The notes under the pieces were generated by a model, which worked only from the letters and a program-made list of their open reading frames with translations, had not been told where the DNA came from and searched no databases. This document shows positions 16,720 through 25,366 of a stretch of 64,000 nucleotides of DNA, in pieces (position 1 is the first letter of the stretch; every line of letters starts with the position of its first letter). This stretch comes from Chryseobacterium sp. MEBOG06 (lineage in GTDB: Bacteria; Bacteroidota; Bacteroidia; Flavobacteriales; Weeksellaceae): NCBI RefSeq assembly GCF_021869765.1, contig NZ_CP084580.1:4154001-4218000 (forward strand). The letters are read 5' to 3'. Made by a program: the position numbers and the translations under genes.

Positions 16720-16770
16720 AATAATCTAACATATATATAGAGCCCGGACAGGTACTGTCCGGGCTTTTTC
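16675..16770 (+). promoter_or_regulatory. Putative tyrosine-responsive transcription attenuator of tyrS
   Basis: Three mutually exclusive pairings can be drawn. 1:2 pairs CCGAAC (16675-16680) with GTTCGG (16685-16690), its loop containing the third Tyr codon. 2:3 pairs GTTCGGG (16685-16691) with CCCGGAC (16743-16749), 7 bp with one G-U. 3:4 is the terminator AGCCCGGACAG (16741-16751), loop GTA, CTGTCCGGGCT (16755-16765), then TTTTT. A ribosome waiting at the Tyr codons would cover strand 1, free strand 2 to hold strand 3, and allow read-through into tyrS. Confidence 0.6.
16741..16770 (+). terminator. Intrinsic terminator directly upstream of tyrS
   Basis: A perfect 11-bp GC-rich stem AGCCCGGACAG / CTGTCCGGGCT with a 3-nt loop and TTTTT. 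It ends 18 bp before the tyrS ATG, so tyrS transcripts from upstream must read through it. Confidence 0.85.
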
Positions 16771-16788
16771 ATTTAAAAATTTAAAAGC

Positions 16789-17988
16789 ATGCTTCATACA
16801 TTGAAAGAAAATACGGCTATCATCCTTCCTGAAAATGGATTGGAAGAAAAGCTAGCTCAAGCCGACAAAGAGAACAGAAAGTTATCTATCAAATTAGGAT
16901 TTGATCCTACTGCTCCGGACCTTCACCTAGGCCATGCTGTAGTCCTTAAAAAGCTCAGACAGTTCCAGGATCTGGGGCATCAGATTATTATTGTGGTAGG
17001 CAGCTTTACCGCAAGAATTGGAGATCCCACAGGAAAAAACAAAGCGAGGAAACCATTGAGTGCTGAAGAGGTAAAGCATAATGCACAGACTTACATCGAT
17101 CAGCTTTCTAAAGTGATTGATATTGAAAAAACAAAGATCGTATTCAATTCTGACTGGCTGGACAGACTTGATTTTTCAGAAGTAATTCAATTGCTTTCTA
17201 AAGTGACAGTAGCCCAACTGATGCATCGTAATGACTTCAATAAAAGGTTTACAGAGAATACTCCTATTGCTGTGCATGAGCTTGTATATCCTATTCTTCA
17301 GGGTTTTGATTCTGTAAAAATCGAATGTGATATTGAGATGGGCGGTACAGACCAGCTTTTCAACTGTACGATGGGAAGGCAGCTTCAGGAGGTCCATCAT
17401 CTTCCTGCTCAGATTGTGATGTGTATGCCCTTATTGAAAGGTATAGACGGAAAGGAAAAGATGAGCAAATCATTAAACAACATCATCGGACTTACTGATA
17501 AGCCTAATGAAATGTTCGGAAAAACGATGTCGATTCCGGACAGTCTTATTGATGAATTTATTGATCTTGCCACAGATTTTTCGGCTGAAAGGAAAAAGAG
17601 TCTGAAAGCCAGAATGGAAAAGGGTGAAAATCCCATGAATATTAAAAAGCTTATTGCCAAAAACATCATCAGCCAATATCACCATCATGAAGATGCTGAA
17701 AATGCTGAGCAGTTCTTTAATAACCAGTTTCAGAATAAAAATTTTGATAGTAAAACTTTTGAACCTGTACCTATTCATTCATTGAAACTCCAACAAAACA
17801 GAACTACGGTTCTGGAGCTTTGTCATCACCTTAGAAATGACCTCAGCAAATCGGCTGTGAGAAGACTTATTGAAAGCGGAAGTGTTCAGATTGATACCAT
17901 TAAAATAGTAGAGCCTGAGCAAATGATTGAAGTTGTGGAGGGAATCAAAATAAAGATGGGGAAACGAAAGTTTTTTAAGCTGGTATAA
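16789..17988 (+). CDS. tyrS: Tyrosyl-tRNA synthetase
   Basis: A 399-residue class I aminoacyl-tRNA synthetase. The HIGH motif is HLGH (residues 46-49, within DPTAPDLHLGHAVVLKKL), the KMSKS loop is intact (224-228), and QGFDSVKIECDIEMGGTDQ holds the tyrosine-pocket residues of the TyrS/TyrZ type with ~400 residues. The C-terminal ~65 residues (LRNDLSKSAVRRLIESGSVQ) form an S4 RNA-binding domain. It charges tRNA-Tyr in the cytoplasm. The start ATG is chosen because the family N-terminus fits and the terminator ends just before it. Regulation by the upstream attenuator is inferred. Confidence 0.95.
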   Translation: MLHTLKENTAIILPENGLEEKLAQADKENRKLSIKLGFDPTAPDLHLGHAVVLKKLRQFQDLGHQIIIVVGSFTARIGDPTGKNKARKPLSAEEVKHNAQTYIDQLSKVIDIEKTKIVFNSDWLDRLDFSEVIQLLSKVTVAQLMHRNDFNKRFTENTPIAVHELVYPILQGFDSVKIECDIEMGGTDQLFNCTMGRQLQEVHHLPAQIVMCMPLLKGIDGKEKMSKSLNNIIGLTDKPNEMFGKTMSIPDSLIDEFIDLATDFSAERKKSLKARMEKGENPMNIKKLIAKNIISQYHHHEDAENAEQFFNNQFQNKNFDSKTFEPVPIHSLKLQQNRTTVLELCHHLRNDLSKSAVRRLIESGSVQIDTIKIVEPEQMIEVVEGIKIKMGKRKFFKLV

Positions 17989-18026
17989 AAATTCACGATC
18001 AGAAAATTTTCAAGAAAAACAGAAAA

Positions 18027-18058
18027 CAAAGTGACTGGATCATTTACAATTCACTTTG
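18027..18058 (+). terminator. Weak hairpin after tyrS
   Basis: CAAAGTGA (18027-18034) and TCACTTTG (18051-18058) form an 8-bp stem with a 16-nt loop and no strong T tract. Possibly the tyrS terminator. Confidence 0.35.
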
Positions 18059-18117
18059 CTATTCTTATTGAGAGATAATAATTTTCAATATCTTCGTCTT
18101 TATTAAATACCACAACA

Positions 18118-18654
18118 ATGACGCAGGCTGAAATTCTCAATCTGATTGATGAAGAATTGTTCATGAACAATATTAAAACCGAAATTACAGAGGAAAAAAT
18201 TGTATGGACAGATAATTTTGGAGCAGAAAACTCAGTATCAGTTTATCAAACTGCTGTCAACTCTTACGGTATTTTAGCTTGGTGGCAGTATAATGAGGCA
18301 GGAAAAGAACAAGTCTATATCAGAATAAATGAAAGAACACTGATTATGTGGAGACCTCCTATTAACAACCCTTACAGCAATGCGCGCCTGTATTTTTACG
18401 AGCATTATCTGATCATTAAATATCAGGATAAGCACAGAGAAAGATTATTTATATTTAATATTCAAACCCTGAACTGCGAGGAAATCATTCTTAAAAATCT
18501 CACAACCCAAATACAAATAGTGGGTAATGAGCTTCTGTTAAGAGGCTTCTACAGTGATGAAGAATTTATAAAAATCACCCTGTATCCGGATCATTTTGAA
18601 AAAGAAATTGTTGATGAAGCCTACATCAACCAGAAAAATATTACATTGAGCTAA
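18118..18654 (+). CDS. Uncharacterised protein
   Basis: A 178-residue soluble protein with many aromatic residues and alternating strands (GILAWWQYNEAGKEQVYIRI, RTLIMWRPPINNPYSNARLY, EHYLIIKYQDKHRERLFIFN). The pattern suggests an all-beta domain that could be a WD/NTF2-like or DUF-type fold, but I recognise no family. No signal peptide or membrane segment. It is 28 bp upstream of another unknown gene and probably co-transcribed with it. Confidence 0.5.
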   Translation: MTQAEILNLIDEELFMNNIKTEITEEKIVWTDNFGAENSVSVYQTAVNSYGILAWWQYNEAGKEQVYIRINERTLIMWRPPINNPYSNARLYFYEHYLIIKYQDKHRERLFIFNIQTLNCEEIILKNLTTQIQIVGNELLLRGFYSDEEFIKITLYPDHFEKEIVDEAYINQKNITLS

Positions 18655-18682
18655 AGCAGTCATAAAGAATTACAACAGGGAA

Positions 18683-19465
18683 ATGGGAAGACATACTTCA
18701 ATTTATATGTTTAATAAGGAAAAAGCCTCTTCTTTCCTTTATGCGGATCTTCAACATAAAACCTTTCATACAAAAACATTCAAGGCATTTTTGGATGAGA
18801 GAAAAAAAGAAATAGGAACCTATGATGTTATCTTTGAAAAAGTGTTAGAAAAAGTCAAAAATGATATTAATACCATAACGGCTGATGAACTGTTTGAGAT
18901 TGTTCTTTTTCTCATTGAGGAGGTGTATTCGGAATTGAAAGGAAGGGATTATTCTATAAGAGAAAAATATCTTGAAGAATTGTATGACCGTTACGGGCTC
19001 ATCCTTTTGTATGAACTTCCTACCTCAACGGTTTGTACCAGCTATATGTTTCAATATGGAAATTATACTCATTATTTCCCTATTTATGAATTGGAAAATT
19101 ACAAATCAGGACAAAGTGACGGCGGTATTAATATAGATTCAACAGATTTTTTACAATTTAATGATTATATGATTCTACTGATGAAAATGATCTTAGATAA
19201 AAAAATGGACGGTTATGATTATGAGTTTACAGAAAGTGAAGAGGATGTCATCCGGCATATAACGGCTGATTATCAAAATAAACTCATCCTATTTAAAGAA
19301 ATTGAAAGTGAGTGTGATTTCATAAAAGACTGTTCCGTTGATGAAAAAGGTCCTTATGCACAGACGATCTATTATGCTTATTCGTTTTTTAAACAAGCCA
19401 TTGAAATGAAGATGAGAATTAATGTCGAAAAAAATCCCAGAATCGTTATCTTAGATTCTTATTAA
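18683..19465 (+). CDS. Uncharacterised protein
   Basis: A 260-residue acidic helical protein (ADELFEIVLFLIEEVYSELK; REKYLEELYDRYGLILLYEL; VDEKGPYAQTIYYAYSFFKQ). No signal peptide, no membrane helix, no recognisable catalytic motif. It follows the 178-residue unknown gene by 28 bp and precedes a GNAT gene by 52 bp, so a three-gene unit is possible. Acidic helical proteins of this size in Bacteroidota are often immunity-type or lineage-specific, but no toxin partner is adjacent. Confidence 0.5.
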   Translation: MGRHTSIYMFNKEKASSFLYADLQHKTFHTKTFKAFLDERKKEIGTYDVIFEKVLEKVKNDINTITADELFEIVLFLIEEVYSELKGRDYSIREKYLEELYDRYGLILLYELPTSTVCTSYMFQYGNYTHYFPIYELENYKSGQSDGGINIDSTDFLQFNDYMILLMKMILDKKMDGYDYEFTESEEDVIRHITADYQNKLILFKEIESECDFIKDCSVDEKGPYAQTIYYAYSFFKQAIEMKMRINVEKNPRIVILDSY

Positions 19466-19517
19466 TTTTTTTTCAGAATGACTGATCATCTGGCCTGAAA
19501 TTAGAATTCAAGAAAAT

Positions 19518-19958
19518 ATGAATACTTCACTTACCTACAGACAAGCAACCGAAAGAGACCTTGATTTCCTTTTTGATCTGAGAACGAAAACCATGGTTCC
19601 TCATTATGAAGTATCAGGGCTTTCTACCGACAGGCAAACAACGATGCAAAGAATTCTCTATCAGTTTGAAAAAGCCAACATTATTCTTTTAGACAATCAA
19701 CCCATCGGGCTGCTAAAGGTAGACAGAACATTTACCAATATTGATATCCTGCAGCTTCAGATTGATCCTGCTCAACAGGGCAAAGGACTGGGAAAAAAGA
19801 TTTTGACTGATATCCTGGAGGAAGCTTCATTAGTAGGAAAAACAGTATCCTTAAGTGTTTTGAAAACCAATAAAGCCCAACATCTTTATACAAGTCTAGG
19901 TTTCAGAATCGTGGATGAAGATCAGAATTCTTATTTTATGGAAACTGAAAAGCAATAG
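19518..19958 (+). CDS. GNAT family N-acetyltransferase
   Basis: A 146-residue protein. The fold is complete: LTYRQATERDLDFLFDLRTK, IGLLKVDRTFTNIDILQLQI, then the acetyl-CoA loop DPAQQGKGLGKKILTDIL (Q-x-x-G-x-G) and LKTNKAQHLYTSLGFRIV. The sequence suggests a small-molecule or peptide acetyltransferase; the substrate is unknown. It is the last plus-strand gene before the GGCTAAAGCC repeat and the TerY-P operon that reads toward it. Confidence 0.85.
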   Translation: MNTSLTYRQATERDLDFLFDLRTKTMVPHYEVSGLSTDRQTTMQRILYQFEKANIILLDNQPIGLLKVDRTFTNIDILQLQIDPAQQGKGLGKKILTDILEEASLVGKTVSLSVLKTNKAQHLYTSLGFRIVDEDQNSYFMETEKQ

Positions 19959-19970
19959 AATTGACGATGA

Positions 19971-20037
19971 TTTAAGTTTTGGCTAAAGCCGTTGAATGTG
20001 TATTTAATTGAAAACGGGCTAAAGCCCGTTCCTATTG
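19971..20037. repeat. REP-like intergenic element (GGCTAAAGCC family), copy 1
   Basis: It consists of TTTAAGTTTTGGCTAAAGCC, a ~22-bp spacer, then AACGGGCTAAAGCCCGTT (20013-20030, a perfect palindrome with a 2-nt centre) and CCTATT. The same two-module layout occurs at 28530-28610. It sits between two convergent genes and may also act as their terminator. Confidence 0.7.
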
Positions 20038-20054
20038 ATCTATATAATAATTAT

Positions 20055-21566
20055 TCACTTATTTGCCATTGTGACATAAATAAGCCTTCCTCCTTCTTCA
20101 CTGGAGAGTAATATTTTTTTTCCATCCGTTAGCTCTACCATAGACCCCGGAGGGATTTCCTTTTGTTCTGTAATATCCTTCATCCCTCTTAAAGCCTGAT
20201 TCACCAATACCCATTTCCCCTGATGAAAAGTGAAATATCCTACAGGCATTTTATCCTGCATCGTAAGATTCTCATTACGGATGACTTTTCTGGAAACATG
20301 CCATTTGAATAAGTACTGATTATGGTAAACCATCAGTCTGTGATTTTCCGGTTTCCATACTTCATCATCAAATTTAAAATAGAGATCTAAAACAGGTAAT
20401 GTACCCTGATGAGGTGTCCCGCAGAAAGGGCAGTGCGGATTACTGGTATTGTCAAAGACGTACCATTTTTCTGTACACCCGGTATTGTGACAGGGCTGTA
20501 TAAGATCTACCGTTTTCAGGAGAGCTGCTTCCCACTCATTGGCTGTGGGGCGCCTGATAGGATCATGCAGACCTTCAATAAAAGCTTTCCTGAACAGTTC
20601 GGAAAGATAAGGCCCCGTTACGGTATAAGAAATCTTCTGAGGATCTCCCCAAAAAGCATCCCATTTCCTGAGATGATCCGCTTTTACATGATTGGAAGGA
20701 TCTTCAGGGTGTTCTACAAACAGGGCTTTTTCACCCATTGAGATGATTTCGTCTTTCTCAGAATCCAGGTCCCATATTTTCCCTCCTCTTAAAGGATGCC
20801 TTCTCAGCAGATACATATAAATAAGAACTGCAAGAGCGTGTAAATCAGTTTTCTGGTTGGGAAGGTGCCTTTCGGGATCCTGAAGACTTAAATGCTGAGT
20901 TTTTAAAACTTCAGGAGCGATAAAGTCAGCAGTTCCGATCACTTCCGGAGGGAATAATTTAGGAACCACTAATCCATCAATATCAATAATACAGGCAGAT
21001 TTGGTAACGGGATCCACCAGAATATTATTGTAGGAAAGATCCGAATGGGCAAGTCCCATCTGATGCAGTTTCTTCACTCCACGGCTGATATTAATGGCAA
21101 TTTGAAAATAACTCAGCCAGTCCCCCAATTCCGATTGATCCAGCCTTAAGGGATATTGCGGATTTCTGAACATAGGAGCCGTAAACCATTTACCCACTTT
21201 ATCCTGTCCCTGAATATTATCTGAACCAATGTAGCCTTTGCTGAAGAAAAACTTCTTATGATACACAGGTACTACAATTCCCGTCAGTTTTCCTTTTTCA
21301 ACAATATCATAAGGCCATCTGAATATTTCATTCAAAAAGTATTCTGAAGCGCTTCCGTTCTGTATATTCTGAAGATATGTGGAAACAATTCTCATAATCC
21401 TTTCTTTCTGCCCTTCATCTAATGGATTTCGGTAAAAAGCCACCACATAGTCTCTATCGGGAGAAAAATAAACATCTTTCACCCCACCCCGGATAGGGCT
21501 TTCATCTACATATTCATAATATTTGGCTGTATCCAGAACAGAAACAACCTTAATGGTCTTTTTCAT
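20055..21566 (-). CDS. TerY-P triad protein kinase with C-terminal zinc ribbon
   Basis: A 503-residue protein. Residues ~20-360 form a Ser/Thr-kinase-like domain: catalytic loop HSDLSYNN (His174, Asp176, Asn181), IIDIDG (195-198) in place of DFG, and an APE-like IAPEV (216-220). The glycine-rich loop is reduced to RGGVKDVYF. A Cys4 zinc ribbon (CHNTGC ... CPFCG) lies near residues 365-395, then a beta-rich, FHA-like C-terminus. It is the last gene of the operon, 5 bp after the PP2C gene. Kinase, PP2C and vWA genes together match the TerY-P triad described in TerD-type stress systems. It presumably phosphorylates a partner reversed by the PP2C enzyme. Confidence 0.85.
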   Translation of the reverse strand: MKKTIKVVSVLDTAKYYEYVDESPIRGGVKDVYFSPDRDYVVAFYRNPLDEGQKERIMRIVSTYLQNIQNGSASEYFLNEIFRWPYDIVEKGKLTGIVVPVYHKKFFFSKGYIGSDNIQGQDKVGKWFTAPMFRNPQYPLRLDQSELGDWLSYFQIAINISRGVKKLHQMGLAHSDLSYNNILVDPVTKSACIIDIDGLVVPKLFPPEVIGTADFIAPEVLKTQHLSLQDPERHLPNQKTDLHALAVLIYMYLLRRHPLRGGKIWDLDSEKDEIISMGEKALFVEHPEDPSNHVKADHLRKWDAFWGDPQKISYTVTGPYLSELFRKAFIEGLHDPIRRPTANEWEAALLKTVDLIQPCHNTGCTEKWYVFDNTSNPHCPFCGTPHQGTLPVLDLYFKFDDEVWKPENHRLMVYHNQYLFKWHVSRKVIRNENLTMQDKMPVGYFTFHQGKWVLVNQALRGMKDITEQKEIPPGSMVELTDGKKILLSSEEGGRLIYVTMANK

Positions 21567-21571
21567 GGGTA

Positions 21572-22840
21572 TTAATAGATTATCGCCAGTGTACGGTCAT
21601 CGTGATTTCCCCGGCTCCAGAAATCCGTCCATTGTAAAAGCTGTTTATCAATGTAAGCTTCTCTCATAAAATCGACTTGAACACGGTCTTCATTATTTCC
21701 GGAAAGATCATTGAAAAATGCTTTCCAGCTTTCTATATCTTCCAGTTTACTTTCTGTTCCCAGTTTCGGATCATAAATTCCATCCGTCATTAAAACAAGA
21801 TATAAAAAATTCTCTACACAGGTAATTCCGAAACGGGTAGCAACTGATTCATTAAAAATTCCTTTCGTGGTAATGAAACGGGTACCGCCACTAAACTCAC
21901 CGACATCCATTCTGTTTAAAAGTTCCACTTCAGAAAAATCAGTATTGATCAGATTAATCGGACAGTCTCCCACTCCAAAAGTCAGCATTACATATCCAAA
22001 GCTGAACTTTTTAACTAAGGCAAAAATAAGAGTTGCATTGAGCTCACTGACTGCAAAATCATTATCTGCAGCCGTTTTTTCCAGTGTACTATACGTGTAT
22101 AAAACACCTTTATACAAAAGGTTTATAATTTCTTTCTTTACCTGTGTATGGATTTCCTCTGAATATTCAGTCTGATAAAGAATTTTTAGACGGTCTTCAA
22201 TTTCTTTCAGTCGTTCTTCTGATCTGAAAAATTCATTCACTGAAATGGTTGCTAATCTGGAACCTTCTCTTGCAAATTTGGCGGAACCCGCACCGTCAGA
22301 AACAGAAATAATATTCCATTCCAAAGGAAGTTTACTCACTGCAAAGTCATCTTCCCGGAATTTACCTTCATGGGCATGAGCACGGCCTCTTTTTGAAGCA
22401 ACAACAATCTTTCTGTCTAAAAAAGCTCCTTTAAATGAGTCTTCGTCCGCTTTATAAAAGGCTGCGGTTTGATCAGACGGTATATTTTTCCACAAATCTT
22501 TAGGATCTGCATTGACAAACAAATCTACTTTTTTTATGTTAATATTTTTTTCATCATCAATATGGTAAAATTCAATATCCAGGTGATAAACATTACTAAC
22601 AACGGGAGTTCCTGAAATTTTATTATCTTTAAATACAAGTCCGGTTTCATCAAGGTTCCCGATATTCTGAATTCTTATATTCGGAAAATATTCCATGTCA
22701 AAACTGAATTCATAAAGCTTATTTGAAGCTGCATTTTTTAAAACCCAATGCACTTCTTTAAATTCTTCTTTTTCTTTGTAAACAACAGATTTTTCCATAG
22801 CTTTTTTTGAAGTTCCAAAATAGAATGAAGGTATTTTCAT
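21572..22840 (-). CDS. PP2C-family protein phosphatase of the TerY-P triad
   Basis: A 422-residue protein. The first ~130 residues are a beta-rich domain of unknown type. The PP2C domain follows: RGRAHAHEGKFREDDFAVSK (the G-x-x-H-x(n)-D-D entry motif), NIISVSDGAGSAKFAREGSR (metal Asp and Gly), FGVGDCPINLI, YLVLMTDGIYDPK and the closing NHDDRTLAIIY, so all metal-binding acidic residues appear to be present. It is a metal-dependent Ser/Thr phosphatase, most likely acting against the adjacent kinase. It is 5 bp upstream of the kinase gene and 34 bp after the vWA gene. Confidence 0.88.
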   Translation of the reverse strand: MKIPSFYFGTSKKAMEKSVVYKEKEEFKEVHWVLKNAASNKLYEFSFDMEYFPNIRIQNIGNLDETGLVFKDNKISGTPVVSNVYHLDIEFYHIDDEKNINIKKVDLFVNADPKDLWKNIPSDQTAAFYKADEDSFKGAFLDRKIVVASKRGRAHAHEGKFREDDFAVSKLPLEWNIISVSDGAGSAKFAREGSRLATISVNEFFRSEERLKEIEDRLKILYQTEYSEEIHTQVKKEIINLLYKGVLYTYSTLEKTAADNDFAVSELNATLIFALVKKFSFGYVMLTFGVGDCPINLINTDFSEVELLNRMDVGEFSGGTRFITTKGIFNESVATRFGITCVENFLYLVLMTDGIYDPKLGTESKLEDIESWKAFFNDLSGNNEDRVQVDFMREAYIDKQLLQWTDFWSRGNHDDRTLAIIY

Positions 22841-22874
22841 AAGCGAGCTCTTTTTTTATTTCATATTCTTTCCC

Positions 22875-23918
22875 TTATCCCAACGTTCTGTTGATATCAA
22901 ACCCTTCACTGGAGAAACCATAGTAATCTGATGTTCCACACCACGGGCATTTATTATAACCCTCCCCGTTCAAACAATGAATTCCTCCACAAGAGCAGGT
23001 TGCCAGTGCAACAGGGTTTGCACAATGCGGACACGAAGTTCCTCCCTGAAGTTCTTCTATGGATATTTTAAGATTATTCTTCTGAGAAGAGGATAACCGG
23101 TAGTACGCTTTTTCATCGATTTTATAAGCGCCATCCAGTCTGTAATATCTGGTAGACATTCCCGGTATACTGGATTCTGCAAATGTTTTTTTAAACTTCA
23201 TCAGATATAATTTTTGAGTTTCTGAACATTTTCCGTTCAGCACAACAAAATTATTGTCAGGAAATCTCTGTTCCATTTCAGGATCTATCTTTTCCAGAAT
23301 ATGAGAGTCAATCTTTGAAAGGTTGATTCCTTCTTTTTTCGCTTCGGTAACGCTCTGACTGGTAGTTTTAATAGAATCTGTAACCCATTTAAAAAATTCT
23401 TTATATGAATTCTCATCAGAATTGTTAAATAGAAGTACATGATCTGCTAAAGAACCCAGAAGCTTATAGTTTGTATTTTCACCTATTGATACGGCAATCG
23501 TATTGGCTTTTCCATTATACTTGTTGTTCCATCTTTCGATCGCTTTTGTAGCATCATCAGTAGGAACGCCATCCGTAAACAGAAAAACAATAGGCTTCCA
23601 GTCTCCTTTTCTTTCGTAGGTTGTTTTTACAATATCCCTGTCTATACAATCCATTACCTGTATCAATCCCTGGGAAAGTGAGGTGCCGCTTCCAATTGGA
23701 ATTTTCGGAGGATAAAAACTGATAATATCCTGAAGCGGTATAATCACTTCAGCTTCTCCTGCAAATCCTACCACTGAGATATAAACCGTTTCCAATGAAT
23801 ATGGATCTTTTTTTAATTCTCTGATGATATTGGCAATACCTTCCTGTACCTGTTCTATAGGCTCTCCTACCATAGACTCGGAGACGTCTACTAAAAAATA
23901 AATGGGCAATCTTCTCAT
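22875..23918 (-). CDS. TerY-like vWA protein with C-terminal zinc ribbon
   Basis: A 347-residue protein. Residues ~5-185 are a von Willebrand A domain with an intact MIDAS: DVSESM (D-x-S-x-S), GSGTSLSQGL for the threonine, and TDGVPTDD for the last aspartate. After a linker comes a Cys-rich C-terminus (CPHCANPVALATCSCGG, CPWCG), the metal-binding tail known for TerY proteins. It binds Mg/Mn and probably scaffolds the kinase and phosphatase. It lies 19 bp after the shorter vWA gene in the same operon. Confidence 0.88.
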   Translation of the reverse strand: MRRLPIYFLVDVSESMVGEPIEQVQEGIANIIRELKKDPYSLETVYISVVGFAGEAEVIIPLQDIISFYPPKIPIGSGTSLSQGLIQVMDCIDRDIVKTTYERKGDWKPIVFLFTDGVPTDDATKAIERWNNKYNGKANTIAVSIGENTNYKLLGSLADHVLLFNNSDENSYKEFFKWVTDSIKTTSQSVTEAKKEGINLSKIDSHILEKIDPEMEQRFPDNNFVVLNGKCSETQKLYLMKFKKTFAESSIPGMSTRYYRLDGAYKIDEKAYYRLSSSQKNNLKISIEELQGGTSCPHCANPVALATCSCGGIHCLNGEGYNKCPWCGTSDYYGFSSEGFDINRTLG

Positions 23919-23937
23919 AATGGTAAAGGCAATTTTT

Positions 23938-24576
23938 TTAAATAATAATAGTAAGCTCCGATGGTGGTGGAGGAAGTGGAATGTTTTCTCCTGTGTGCTG
24001 TGAATGTCCCCCTTGTGTAATGGAAGAACTTACCCATCTGAAGAAAGAAGAAAGGGTAATAGCATCTGTAGTATCCAGTTTTACGACGTGATCTGTAAGT
24101 TCCTTAAGGAATTTTTCATCTGCTTTAGGTCCTGCTGCACATCCTACAATGGCTCCAAATTCAAGTCCTCTGATCACAGGGATCATCTGTCTGTATTTCT
24201 GAATATCCGAAGGCTTCCCATCCGTAAAGATAAAAAGCAGCGGCTGCCAGTCTCCTTTTGCATCAGCGGATTCTTTCACAAGCTCTTTCCTGACAAGCTC
24301 TGACACCATTTCCAATGCTGCTCCCGTATGAGTGGGGCCGCTATCCGGACAGGTAATTTCCATTGGATAGAAACTGGCAAGGTCTATCAATGGTACAGTA
24401 TTTTTAACTTCTCTATCGAAGGTAATGACACTTAGATGCAGACTGTCCATTGCCTGCGGATCTGCACGAAGCATACTGATCAATCCATTGAATCCGTTAT
24501 TGAGTGCCTGAATTGGTTCTCCGTTCATAGAACCGGAAGTGTCTAATAAAAAGTAGGCTAATAATCTTCTGGTCAT
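23938..24576 (-). CDS. TerY-like vWA domain protein
   Basis: A 212-residue vWA protein with an intact MIDAS: LLDTSGSMNGEPIQALNNGF (D-x-S-G-S), SGPTHTGAALEMV for the threonine, and FTDGKPSD. It is essentially just the vWA domain with a Pro-rich tail (NIPLPPPPSELTII), lacking the zinc ribbon of its neighbour. The two vWA proteins may form a heterodimeric or alternating scaffold. It follows the second TerD gene after an 89-bp gap that contains a long hairpin. Confidence 0.88.
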   Translation of the reverse strand: MTRRLLAYFLLDTSGSMNGEPIQALNNGFNGLISMLRADPQAMDSLHLSVITFDREVKNTVPLIDLASFYPMEITCPDSGPTHTGAALEMVSELVRKELVKESADAKGDWQPLLFIFTDGKPSDIQKYRQMIPVIRGLEFGAIVGCAAGPKADEKFLKELTDHVVKLDTTDAITLSSFFRWVSSSITQGGHSQHTGENIPLPPPPSELTIII

Positions 24577-24600
24577 TTTATAAGGCAGGTATTAATTCTG

Positions 24601-24638
24601 AAGCCGGCGGAGGAAGTCGAAGACTTTCAAGCCGGCTT
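24601..24638 (-). promoter_or_regulatory. Two-tier hairpin inside the TerD/TerY-P operon
   Basis: AAGCCGGC (24601-24608) pairs with GCCGGCTT (24631-24638), enclosing an inner AAGTC-GAA-GACTT stem. On the minus strand it is not followed by a T tract, so it is more likely an mRNA processing or stability element, or a weak terminator that lowers vWA expression relative to TerD. Confidence 0.5.
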
Positions 24639-24665
24639 ATAGTATATTATATAGAAATGTAAAAT

Positions 24666-25340
24666 CTAATTAGAATAAGAGTACTGCTGTCTCAGAATAT
24701 CGATAAAATTATCTGTATTATGGGGTTCTCCAATGGCACGGAATTTCCAGTCACCATTATGACGATACGCTTCAGCAAAAACCATTGCACACATTCCGTT
24801 CATACTTGAATCTCCGGAAAGACTGTATTTTGTAATTTCTTTTCCTTTAGCATCCACAGCACGGATAAATGCATTTTCAATCATTCCAAAATGCTGATTG
24901 TTGCTTCTCCCCTGATAAATGGTAACAACAAATACAATTTTCTGATAGCTCTGATCCAGCTGATCCAGTTTTACAATGATCTGCTCATCATCTCCATCTC
25001 CCGCACCGGTTCTGTTATCTCCCGTCAGCCATATGTTTCCACTCGGATGCTGCATAGAATTGAAGAAAACAACATCTCCCTGATAAAGCCCCATCTGTCT
25101 TCCGTCATTCGTCTGTACTGTTCTTCCAAGATTAGCCACTTTCCCGTTACCATCTAAAAGAAAAGCGATAGCATCAAGATCATACTCAGCTTCTTTATTG
25201 AATATTTTACCAAAGAAACCTCCTTGCTTTCTTACGTCCCATCCCAAGCCAATCGTCACCTTTGAAAGATCATACACACTTTCTCCACTGTCATTCTTTC
25301 TTAGATCTATCGTTTGCCCTTTCTGTAAATTAATTGCCAT
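24666..25340 (-). CDS. TerD family protein
   Basis: A 224-residue protein. It starts MAINLQKGQTIDL, typical of TerD/TerZ, then VTIGLGWDVRKQGG and YDLDAIAFLLDGNGKV; GAGDGDDEQIIVKLDQLD carries the acidic calcium-binding motif, and FVVTIYQGRSNNQHFGMIEN is conserved. It is ~30 residues longer than its neighbour because of an insert near residues 15-25 and a longer tail. TerD domains bind Ca2+ and are linked to tellurite, phage and envelope stress responses. It lies 26 bp after the first TerD gene. Confidence 0.92.
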   Translation of the reverse strand: MAINLQKGQTIDLRKNDSGESVYDLSKVTIGLGWDVRKQGGFFGKIFNKEAEYDLDAIAFLLDGNGKVANLGRTVQTNDGRQMGLYQGDVVFFNSMQHPSGNIWLTGDNRTGAGDGDDEQIIVKLDQLDQSYQKIVFVVTIYQGRSNNQHFGMIENAFIRAVDAKGKEITKYSLSGDSSMNGMCAMVFAEAYRHNGDWKFRAIGEPHNTDNFIDILRQQYSYSN

Positions 25341-25366
25341 ATCTGTCGTTTTGTGTTATTTGATTT

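Noticed and set aside
16314..16788. T-box riboswitch before tyrS
   Set aside because: No T-box (AGGGUGG-type) sequence or specifier-loop architecture is visible. The leader-peptide model explains the hairpins better.
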